Source of the DNA: Oscillospiraceae bacterium
GTDB lineage: Bacteria > Bacillota > Clostridia > Oscillospirales > CAG-272
Length of the DNA stretch: 54,290 nucleotides
Direction: 5' to 3'
Assembly (NCBI GenBank): GCA_015064695.1
Contig: SVRS01000010.1
Coordinates: 1-54,290, forward strand
The translations under genes and the position numbers were made by a program. The notes beneath the pieces were generated by a model, which saw nothing but the letters and a program-made list of their open reading frames with translations, did not search any database and had not been told where the DNA came from. Shown one piece after another: positions 1 through 6,153 of the stretch (position 1 is the stretch's first letter; every line of letters begins with the position of its first letter).

Positions 1-7
1 CATTCAT
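1..7 (-). CDS. Start of the next operon gene (first codons only)
   Basis: On the minus strand a GGAGG motif (about 16-20) is followed after 8 nt by an ATG at 7-5, directly after the stop of the ABC permease at 23. Only two codons are inside the window, so the product is unknown. The position suggests another component of the ABC exporter operon, for example a second permease. An alternative ATG lies at 3-1. Confidence 0.5.
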
Positions 8-22
8 TTTTTCGACCTCCAA

Positions 23-862
23 TCAATATACGTCACACTTATTCAAAAGGCGTGTGCCTGCCACGTTATAGATGACCGCCCAAGCGACCGATACAACAAT
101 GCAGATCAGCAAAGAACCGATTCCACTTGAAAGGTTGGCATTGACCGATGCACCATAAAGGAAAATGTTAAGGAAACTCGTGGGAATCTTGAGGCTTTCA
201 ACGATTGCCGCCGCGCCGATGATAAGGATACCTGTTCCGAAAAAGAATGACGATGCCACGGAAATACCGAAATATTTTCTGAAGATCACATTGAGGAAGG
301 TGTAAAGGCTTGCCCAACCGAGTGACATAATGATCTTTCCGAGAATAGCGATAATGAGTGAGCCTACGCTCACGTCGGTATCGTATCCGACAAGCAAGCC
401 GCCCACCGTACCGCCAATGAGGTAAGTGATACACATACACGCCATGGCAAAGGCGCAAACAAGGCTCTTGGAGATCATATAGTCCTGCTTCTTTGCGTGG
501 GTAGTAAAGAGCTGTTTCACGTAACCACTCTTATAATCGTGGCCGATAAAGATCGAAACCATAATACCGCCGAAGATGAAAACCATATTCATATTGGCGT
601 AGTCAGCGATTCCTTCGATTACGTAAAGCGACTTACTTGCGGCAATGATCTGCCACACGTTAGAATAAAGTGTGATCTGATTTCCGTTCTGATCGGGCAT
701 CATGGTCATAGCCGATACCATCGCAGGGATGATCGCGGCAATGGCGAGGAAAATGTAAAAGAGAGGTGTGTGGAACAAACGGTAGAAGTCCACGCCGAGC
801 ATACCCTTAATTCGTCTTGCGAAGGTAGGCGATTCAAATTTAATATCACGTGTTGTATTCAT
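23..862 (-). CDS. ABC-2 type transporter permease
   Basis: Integral membrane subunit of an ABC exporter, 279 aa. Hydrophobic stretches at about residues 30-52, 92-108, 130-160, 165-190, 200-222 and 235-270 give the six-helix pattern of ABC-2 permeases such as the bacitracin/lantibiotic-export type. The cytoplasmic N-terminus is short and charged. Its ATG shares one base with the stop of the upstream ATPase gene (TAATG), and the ribosome site AAGGAGG lies inside the end of that gene, so the two are translationally coupled and almost certainly form one transporter. The substrate cannot be read from the sequence. Confidence 0.85.
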   Translation of the reverse strand: MNTTRDIKFESPTFARRIKGMLGVDFYRLFHTPLFYIFLAIAAIIPAMVSAMTMMPDQNGNQITLYSNVWQIIAASKSLYVIEGIADYANMNMVFIFGGIMVSIFIGHDYKSGYVKQLFTTHAKKQDYMISKSLVCAFAMACMCITYLIGGTVGGLLVGYDTDVSVGSLIIAILGKIIMSLGWASLYTFLNVIFRKYFGISVASSFFFGTGILIIGAAAIVESLKIPTSFLNIFLYGASVNANLSSGIGSLLICIVVSVAWAVIYNVAGTRLLNKCDVY

Positions 863-1776
863 TATTCTGCCTCCTTTTGGCCCGTAGGACGTGACATAAG
901 CTCGATGTAATATTCTTCAAGACCGATCTTGTTTTTCTTTATTTCGCTGACAACGTGACCGTTTTTCATCAAGAAGTCAACGATAGAAGCGGTATCATCC
1001 ACGTCATAAATGCGGATATATCCTTCTTCCTCTCTCACGTCGGCATACTGTTTTTTGAGAACCGCTTTTGCGCCCTGCATATCCGCGCATTTAAGGGATG
1101 TAAACACCTGCGCACGACTGTCCATTTCCGAAGCGGTTAGCTCCATAATCATCTTGCCCTGACGGATGATACCGTAGTGAGTTGCAATCTTTTCAAGCTC
1201 ACCGAGAATGTGAGAGGAAATGAGGACGGTGCAACCGTACTTTTTTGTGATGTCAACGAGAATCTCGCGCATAATACGCATACCGTCGGTATCAAGACCG
1301 TTGATCGGCTCGTCGAGAATGAGAAGTGCAGGATTGCCGAGCAGTGCCATAGCGATACCGATACGCTGCTTCATACCGAGTGAGCAGCTCTTAAATTTGA
1401 GATTTGCGTTATCTTCCATACGCACGATCTCAAGCACACGGCGGATTTCCTCGTCTGCGTTTTCGATGCCGAGATTGATACACTGCATCATAAGGTTCTG
1501 ATACACGCTTGATCCGGGGAAACAGCCTGCGTTCTCAATCAGTGCGCCGACTCTTACGCGCACGCCGGGATCGGTATAATCTCTGCCGAACAGCTTGATT
1601 TCGCCGCCGTCGGGAACGAGATGACCGCAGATGAGCTTCTCAGTGGTGGATTTGCCCGAACCGTTTTCACCAATGAAGCCGTAAATAGCCCCCTGCGGAA
1701 CGGTCATATTGAGGTGATCAACGGCATACATTCCGCGAAAGCTTTTTGAAAGATTTCGGATTTCAATAGCGTTCAT
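862..1776 (-). CDS. ABC transporter ATP-binding protein
   Basis: Nucleotide-binding subunit, 304 aa, that would power the adjacent permease. Visible motifs: Walker A GENGSGKST (residues 36-44), signature SLGMKQR (132-138), Walker B LLILDEP (151-157), D-loop GLD and switch histidine in SSH (189). The SLGMKQR signature and the roughly 80-residue tail after the ATPase core are typical of the BcrA/drug-export family. AAGGAG precedes the ATG. The substrate is unknown. Two small genes lie immediately upstream on the same strand and may belong to the same transcript. Confidence 0.9.
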   Translation of the reverse strand: MNAIEIRNLSKSFRGMYAVDHLNMTVPQGAIYGFIGENGSGKSTTEKLICGHLVPDGGEIKLFGRDYTDPGVRVRVGALIENAGCFPGSSVYQNLMMQCINLGIENADEEIRRVLEIVRMEDNANLKFKSCSLGMKQRIGIAMALLGNPALLILDEPINGLDTDGMRIMREILVDITKKYGCTVLISSHILGELEKIATHYGIIRQGKMIMELTASEMDSRAQVFTSLKCADMQGAKAVLKKQYADVREEEGYIRIYDVDDTASIVDFLMKNGHVVSEIKKNKIGLEEYYIELMSRPTGQKEAE

Positions 1777-1852
1777 TTTTTACTCCTTCGTTTTATTTGT
1801 AAACGCAACGCAGGCGAGCCGTGTTTTTACGCCTCGCTTAGGTTGTTTATTT

Positions 1853-2161
1853 TCATGATTTCTTTGCCGCTTCGTAACGAGCGTTAGCCGCTGCGGTTCT
1901 TGCGTTGGCTGTGTTAACTCTTGCAGCGTTTTCCTCGCGCATCTTTGCAGTTCTCTCGGAAGGACTCATATGCGCATCATCCCAAGACTTCTTCGCATCA
2001 GCCTTTGCCTTCGCATAGGTGTTATGACCTCTGTTTTCCTCAAAGTTTGCTTTTGCCTCAGCCTTTGCCGCCTGAAATTCTGCTTTGTCTGCCGCGTGCT
2101 GTGCCTTTGCGCTATCCTTCATATCACCGAATGCCTTCTTAAAAAATGCTTTGATTCCCAT
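1853..2161 (-). CDS. Small Ala/Lys-rich helical protein of unknown function
   Basis: 102 aa, no family recognised. The first 12 residues form a short amphipathic segment (MGIKAFFKKAFG) and the rest is almost entirely Ala, Lys, Glu, Asp, Asn and Arg with no hydrophobic core, suggesting a long solvent-exposed helix or coiled coil. There is no signal peptide and no cysteine. It is preceded by AAAGGGGAT at good spacing and lies between a small membrane protein and the ABC ATPase on the same strand. A role at the membrane face beside the exporter is possible but is only an inference from position. Confidence 0.6.
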   Translation of the reverse strand: MGIKAFFKKAFGDMKDSAKAQHAADKAEFQAAKAEAKANFEENRGHNTYAKAKADAKKSWDDAHMSPSERTAKMREENAARVNTANARTAAANARYEAAKKS

Positions 2162-2180
2162 GATAATCTATCCCCTTTTA

Positions 2181-2546
2181 TTACTTATTCATGATTTTGT
2201 CGCTGAGCTTAAGAATCTCTGCGCCGTATTTTCTCTTGCGAGAATTCAGAATTCCCTTATACATAGGATAGGTCAAAAGAGCCATTCCAAGTCCGATAGT
2301 GCCGATTACGATGCCGGGGATCATAGCACTTGCGATGCCGATTGCTGCACCGATATCGGTCATCACAAGGCTCATGCCTGCGCCCATAACAATGGCGGAA
2401 ATGCTTCCGAAGATGTATGCAAATACGTTTGCGGGACGCTTTACTTTTGCATCAAACTCACGGAGTGCGTCAAGCTCCGAGGGGGTCTTTTCCATGTACT
2501 GCGCGCGAATTTTCTGTGCCATAAACTGCTGATCGTTTCTGTTCAT
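2181..2546 (-). CDS. Small two-helix membrane protein, unknown function
   Basis: 121 aa. A charged N-terminal third containing PSELDALREFDAKVKRPA precedes two glycine/alanine-rich transmembrane segments at about residues 37-58 and 66-92 and a basic C-terminal tail (NSRKRKYG). No named family is recognised. It is the first gene of the minus-strand cluster that runs into the ABC exporter, with an AGAGAGG-like ribosome site and a promoter about 45 bp upstream. Cotranscription with the exporter is inferred from strand and spacing. Confidence 0.65.
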   Translation of the reverse strand: MNRNDQQFMAQKIRAQYMEKTPSELDALREFDAKVKRPANVFAYIFGSISAIVMGAGMSLVMTDIGAAIGIASAMIPGIVIGTIGLGMALLTYPMYKGILNSRKRKYGAEILKLSDKIMNK

Positions 2547-2588
2547 TATAAATTACCTCTCTGTGTTTGTTTTTGATTTTGTGACTGT

Positions 2589-2597
2589 ATTATACCA
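2589..2597 (-). promoter_or_regulatory. Extended -10 promoter for the small-protein/ABC cluster
   Basis: The minus strand reads TTGGTATAAT with a TG dinucleotide one base before the -10. At 17 bp spacing the -35 (AACAAT) is poor, so recognition would rely on the extended -10. The start of transcription would be about 35 nt upstream of the 121-aa gene. Confidence 0.5.
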
Positions 2598-2663
2598 ATC
2601 GTTTGTTTTTGATTGTTTTGTGAAATGTTTGCGTTTTGTTAATCCTGAATTTTTTTGTTTTTA

Positions 2664-2855
2664 GGGGACCTCTAAATATTCAGCGTGCGGAGAGAGCCGA
2701 GTGAGCTCGGCGGCGAGAAGATTTTTTGTCAGACGCAACAAAAGTCCGCGCGCGTAGTGGAGTCTACGCGAAGGATTTTGGGTGAAGCGCCCACTTCGTG
2801 GGCAAACGGAAATGATTCCGTCGATTCTCCATACGATGAATTTTTAGAGGTTCCC
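2664..2855. repeat. MITE-like palindromic repeat, copy 1 (192 bp)
   Basis: The two ends are imperfect inverted repeats of about 20 bp (left GGGGACCTCTAAATATTCAG; right end, complemented, GGGAACCTCTAAAAATTCAT). The interior carries GCGCGCGTAG..CTACGCGAAGG and a GCCCACTTCGTGGGC hairpin. A second copy lies at 5678-5853 with the same order of blocks. No transposase-length reading frame is present, and open frames inside it are not credible genes. No clear target duplication is visible. It lies between the exporter cluster and the AlbA-type regulator. Confidence 0.75.
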
Positions 2856-2945
2856 TTTATCGGACAAGCGCAGTATTTCGGGGAAAGCTCTGCCGCAGAT
2901 TGTCCACCGACGTAATGTTCAACAACCGCCCCGAACAGCAAAACG

Positions 2946-2985
2946 CCGATGAGGTTTCCAAGGATTCCTCATCGGCTGTTTTATG
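2946..2985 (-). terminator. Hairpin downstream of the AlbA-type regulator
   Basis: The arms GCCGATGAG (2946-2954) and CTCATCGGC (2969-2977) form a 9-bp stem. A short T run is present on each side (TGTTTT on plus, CGTTTT on minus). It lies about 95 bp past the stop of the 3072-4526 gene and could act in either direction. Confidence 0.55.
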
Positions 2986-3071
2986 CATCATGTGAAATTT
3001 CGTCGCTCCACGCCGTTGCTGATCAAGCAACGCCTCATCCATTTTGAAAAACATCAGAGGCTTTCCCTGCT

Positions 3072-4526
3072 CTATGCCCTCAGCTTATAAACTCGGCTCC
3101 GTTTCCCGCCCTCCGTCACCACGGTACCATCGGCCACCATTTCGGCCAGCAGCCGATGAGCCCGTGCATACTTGACACCCAGCAGCTCCGCCACCTCCAC
3201 GGTGCGTGCCTCGATGCTTTCGGTCAGATACGTAATGACGGCCTGCTTTTGAATTTGGGACTTGGATTTCGTAGTTTTCCCAACTACAGTCGCGGTCTCG
3301 GTCACGCGATTTTCATGTGCTATCAAGGTGAGCGACAGCGTGATCCGATCCGGTTCAAAGCTCTCGGTGATCACAGGCGCGGGCCAGCCCTGCTTATTCC
3401 ACACGTTGATGATATGGGGGATACCGCTTCCCGTGCGTTTGCCTACGTCGATCAGGTTAAACATACGGATCAGGCCGCTGTTTCGCGGGTCGGACACGCC
3501 ACCGCTCTTGGCGGTTGCCACGTCAATCCGAAAGCCGCCCGGGTTGGACAGAGTGATCCGGTCCGGGCGCTTGATGATAACGATTCCCTGCCGACCGTAG
3601 TAGTCAGCATTGATCAAGCAGTTGGCCAACGCCTCGCGGAGGGCATTGTGAATGGGCGCAGGATCCCCACCGTCCGGATTAAGCGGGATCGAAATTTCCT
3701 GCGTGATTTTGTTGCAGACACGGACGTAAAAATCGTAGATATTTCCGCTCCAATCTCCCGAGGAGGATACGATACGGTTGGTCCAACAAGTGTCGGACTC
3801 CGTCTGCTCCCGATAGTCCAGGAAATATGCGGGATATTCCTTGACGATCTCATATTCATATCCGAACATCAAAAGTCCCGCGGCAGAGGGATGCATCTTA
3901 CCGTCCCCCGATCTGCCCACGGCGCCCAGCTTGTATAAGAACTCCGCGTCATCCAAGCCTTCCCAGGCATGACCCGGGCGATCGGTCTCCATACGGGTAC
4001 GGTAACGCTTGACGCTATCATAATCGAACACCGTCAGATCCATGTTCTCCAGTACCGCCATATCCTGGGCTTGGATAGCCGCATCACGCAGCATGGCGTG
4101 AACCTCCTCTTTGGTGCATCGGTAATCCCCTTCCCCGTTGCGGCGGTAACTGCCCGAGAAGGGATCCCCCTCTACGAACACAGGCTTATCACTGCGCCTC
4201 GCGCGGGGCACACGGATGGCCACGATGCGTTTGCCGTTGATCTGCTCTACGGTCACGTCCTTCTCCGAGAGAATATTGACGCTGACCTTGCGGAGATCGT
4301 TGACGATCTCCCAAAAATCCTCGATCAACAGCTCCGGGTCGGGGAGGTCGATGGGATGGAGGGATTTGTCCTTCTGCTCCTCCACGCCCAGCAGGATGAT
4401 CCCGCCCAGCGTGTTGGCGAAGGCCGAATAGGTCTCCCAAATGCTATGGGGCAAACCTCCCAAGGCCTTTTTGGCCTCGATGCGGTTATTCTCCTTGTAT
4501 TTTTCGATGTGGGTAAAATCGATCAT
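3072..4526 (-). CDS. AlbA/Schlafen-type DNA-binding, GHKL-ATPase-like regulator
   Basis: 484 aa, often annotated as a RecG-like or AlbA_2-domain transcriptional regulator. The N-terminal AlbA_2 (Schlafen-like) domain covers about residues 10-145 (ENNRIEAKKALGG, then GGIILLGVEE). The middle holds GHKL ATPase-like motifs: N-box REALANCLINADY (297-309), NPGGF (328-332) and G-box RTGSGIP (364-370). A winged helix ends the protein (about 426-482; VEVAELLGVKYARAHRLL). The architecture is complete. It is transcribed divergently from pnuC from a promoter about 240 bp away, so it could regulate that gene or itself, but no direct evidence shows this. Confidence 0.8.
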   Translation of the reverse strand: MIDFTHIEKYKENNRIEAKKALGGLPHSIWETYSAFANTLGGIILLGVEEQKDKSLHPIDLPDPELLIEDFWEIVNDLRKVSVNILSEKDVTVEQINGKRIVAIRVPRARRSDKPVFVEGDPFSGSYRRNGEGDYRCTKEEVHAMLRDAAIQAQDMAVLENMDLTVFDYDSVKRYRTRMETDRPGHAWEGLDDAEFLYKLGAVGRSGDGKMHPSAAGLLMFGYEYEIVKEYPAYFLDYREQTESDTCWTNRIVSSSGDWSGNIYDFYVRVCNKITQEISIPLNPDGGDPAPIHNALREALANCLINADYYGRQGIVIIKRPDRITLSNPGGFRIDVATAKSGGVSDPRNSGLIRMFNLIDVGKRTGSGIPHIINVWNKQGWPAPVITESFEPDRITLSLTLIAHENRVTETATVVGKTTKSKSQIQKQAVITYLTESIEARTVEVAELLGVKYARAHRLLAEMVADGTVVTEGGKRSRVYKLRA

Positions 4527-4575
4527 GGTCTGCCCTCCTTTGCCGGCGCGGTTTTATGGGATGGTTTCTATACGT

Positions 4576-4604
4576 ATTATATCACAGAATGGAGCCGAGT
4601 GCAA
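4576..4604 (-). promoter_or_regulatory. Promoter of the AlbA-type regulator
   Basis: Minus strand TTGCAC, 17-bp spacer, TATAAT; it ends about 50 bp upstream of the ATG at 4526. Confidence 0.7.
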
Positions 4605-4728
4605 GATGTTGAAGCAAATTATTGAGAGAGCGACACCGTTTCCTTGCCGATTGCGCGAAAGGTCAGCATCGTGCCTTCAATCTGACAAGCGCCCTGCGCT
4701 CCCGAAATGCCGTTCGCCTCAATTCTTC

Positions 4729-4757
4729 TTGACTTTTCTCCTTGATTGTGATATAAT
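4729..4757 (+). promoter_or_regulatory. Promoter upstream of pnuC
   Basis: TTGACT (4729-4734), 17-bp spacer, TATAAT (4752-4757). Initiation near 4764 would produce a leader of about 200 nt before the pnuC ATG, which is unusually long and ends in a terminator-like hairpin. Confidence 0.75.
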
Positions 4758-4804
4758 AGACGTGTTCGATAACCTTCTTAATCCGTTTCGAAATATTATT
4801 CTTG

Positions 4805-4837
4805 TTGTAGGGGCGGCGAGGACGCCGGTCTCTACAA
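4805..4837. repeat. Imperfect inverted repeat in the pnuC leader
   Basis: TTGTAG at the left pairs with CTACAA at the right, and an inner GGCG/CGCC pair extends the stem. The GTAGGGGCG block also appears at 8909-8973, so this may be part of a dispersed palindrome family rather than a pnuC-specific structure. Confidence 0.45.
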
Positions 4838-4898
4838 GGTGGATTTGTCGAGCATGCTTTATGAAAAAATAACTGCCACCGGGTAGTAAGGTGCGTTT

Positions 4899-4954
4899 GC
4901 ATCCGTTCACACATCGTTAGGTCTCAGAAGATGTGTTTACGGATGCTTATTTTT
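4899..4954 (+). terminator. Attenuator-like hairpin immediately before the pnuC ribosome site
   Basis: GCATCCGT (4899-4906) pairs with ACGGATGC (4939-4946), and inside it ACACATC (4909-4915) pairs with GATGTGT (4930-4936), separated by a small TC/TT internal loop. The stem is followed by TTATTTTT (4947-4954), then GGGAGG and the pnuC ATG at 4965. An intrinsic terminator directly ahead of a ribosome site and far downstream of the promoter is the arrangement of transcription attenuation. No known riboswitch consensus was recognised. Confidence 0.65.
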
Positions 4955-4964
4955 GGGAGGTCTT

Positions 4965-5648
4965 ATGAGGAAATTGTGCAAGTATTTTTCACATACCGAG
5001 TTGGTTTTATGGTCAGCATCCGTCTTTTTTATCCTTTTATCCTTCTGCGTTTTTGACCGAGAAAGCTACCTGACGTTGATTGCATCGCTGGTTGGGGTGA
5101 CATCGCTGATATTCAACGCCAAGGGTAACCCCATCGGGCAGGCTTTGATGATCGTGTTCAGCTTGCTTTACGGCGTTATTTCCTACACATTCGCTTACTA
5201 CGGCGAAATGATTACCTACCTTGGCATGACCATGCCGATGGCTCTTTTCGCCCTTATTTCCTGGCTGAAAAATCCATATAAGGACAACAAGGCCGAGGTC
5301 AAGGTGAACAGTATCGGGAATGCGGAGCATGCCGTGATGTGGCTGCTTACCCTTGGCGTTACGGTGTTGTTCTACTTCATTCTTGACCATTTCAACACAG
5401 CTAACATGATTCCCAGCACCCTATCGGTAACCACGAGCTTTCTCGCCGTCTATCTGACTTTTCGCAGATGTCCGACCTTTGCCTTGGCTTACGCTGCGAA
5501 CGACGTCGTTTTGATTATTTTATGGGTGCTGGCAAGTCTGTCGGATATTCGCTATATATCCGTGGTTGTCTGCTTCGTTGCGTTTCTGTTCAATGACATT
5601 TACGGTTATATCAATTGGCAGAGGATGAAGGTAAGGCAATCGAAATGA
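4965..5648 (+). CDS. pnuC: PnuC-family vitamin/nucleoside-precursor transporter
   Basis: 227 aa membrane protein of the PnuC family, facilitators that take up nicotinamide riboside (other members carry thiamine or riboflavin) for intracellular phosphorylation. Six or seven hydrophobic segments span most of the protein, and the C-terminus has the family-typical YGYINWQRMK. The ATG at 4965 is chosen because GGGAGG lies 4 nt upstream; an in-frame TTG at 4953 precedes that site and is rejected. It is a single-gene unit preceded by a long leader with an attenuator-like hairpin and followed by a copy of the MITE-like repeat. The family is firm; the substrate is inferred. Confidence 0.85.
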   Translation: MRKLCKYFSHTELVLWSASVFFILLSFCVFDRESYLTLIASLVGVTSLIFNAKGNPIGQALMIVFSLLYGVISYTFAYYGEMITYLGMTMPMALFALISWLKNPYKDNKAEVKVNSIGNAEHAVMWLLTLGVTVLFYFILDHFNTANMIPSTLSVTTSFLAVYLTFRRCPTFALAYAANDVVLIILWVLASLSDIRYISVVVCFVAFLFNDIYGYINWQRMKVRQSK

Positions 5649-5677
5649 AGCTCACAACGGCTCTGTTTTCTCCTTAA

Positions 5678-5853
5678 GGGGGTCTCTAATTATTCAGCGC
5701 ATGAAAAGCGGCGAGAAGATTTTTCGTCAGATGAAACAAAATTCCGCGCGCGTAGTTCAACCTACGCGAAGGGATTTTGGTGAAGCGCCCACTCCGTGGG
5801 CAAACGGAAAAGATTCCGCCGATTCTCCATGCGATGAATTTTTAGAGATTCCC
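5678..5853. repeat. MITE-like palindromic repeat, copy 2 (176 bp)
   Basis: Starts GGGGGTCTCTAATTATTCAG and ends with GATGAATTTTTAGAGATTCCC, whose complement matches the start. It shares with copy 1 the blocks GGCGAGAAGATTTTT, CGCGCGTAGT, CTACGCGAAGG, GGTGAAGCGCCCAC, GTGGGCAAACGGAAA and GATTCTCCAT. It lacks about 16 bp present near the left end of copy 1. It sits 29 bp past the pnuC stop and could affect its 3' end. Confidence 0.75.
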
Positions 5854-5900
5854 ACAAATAGTATACCACAAAGCACCACTTCTTTCAACCCCTTTCTGTA

Positions 5901-5936
5901 AATATGAAGGCGGCTGAGCAATCTGCCGCCCATATT
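5901..5936. other. Stem-loop between the repeat and the alpha-galactosidase promoter
   Basis: AATATG..GGCGGC pairs with GCCGCC.ATATT around a 10-nt loop. No T tract of terminator quality follows. It may mark the end of the pnuC transcript. The rest of 5854-6069 shows nothing else. Confidence 0.35.
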
Positions 5937-6069
5937 GGTTTAACAGACGTGTCGGATAACCTTGCGGCAACATCCGTTTTATCCGCAGGGGAGTAGCCTT
6001 GTTCCTGCCAAAATCAAATGATCGAATACGTTTCGATCACATACTCAAGCGAGTTCCCTCGGTATCGCC

Positions 6070-6098
6070 TTGACAAGTTGTCCGGATTATGCTATACT
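6070..6098 (+). promoter_or_regulatory. Promoter of the alpha-galactosidase gene
   Basis: TTGACA (6070-6075), 17-bp spacer, TATACT (6093-6098). It lies about 55 bp upstream of the ATG at 6154. Confidence 0.8.
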
Positions 6099-6153
6099 GT
6101 TATACGACAACCCGAAACGGAGCCTCCGTTTCTTACGCACAGGAGAAAAGTAT

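Noticed and set aside
2685..2915. Short open frames inside the repeat copies (also 5701-5901)
   Set aside because: Both copies encode a similar peptide only because the DNA repeat is shared; lengths differ, ribosome sites are absent, and the terminal inverted repeats explain the conservation.
4805..4960. FMN or TPP riboswitch in the pnuC leader
   Set aside because: The GGGGCGGCGAGG and CTCAG stretches recall parts of those motifs, but the other conserved blocks are missing and the order is wrong.
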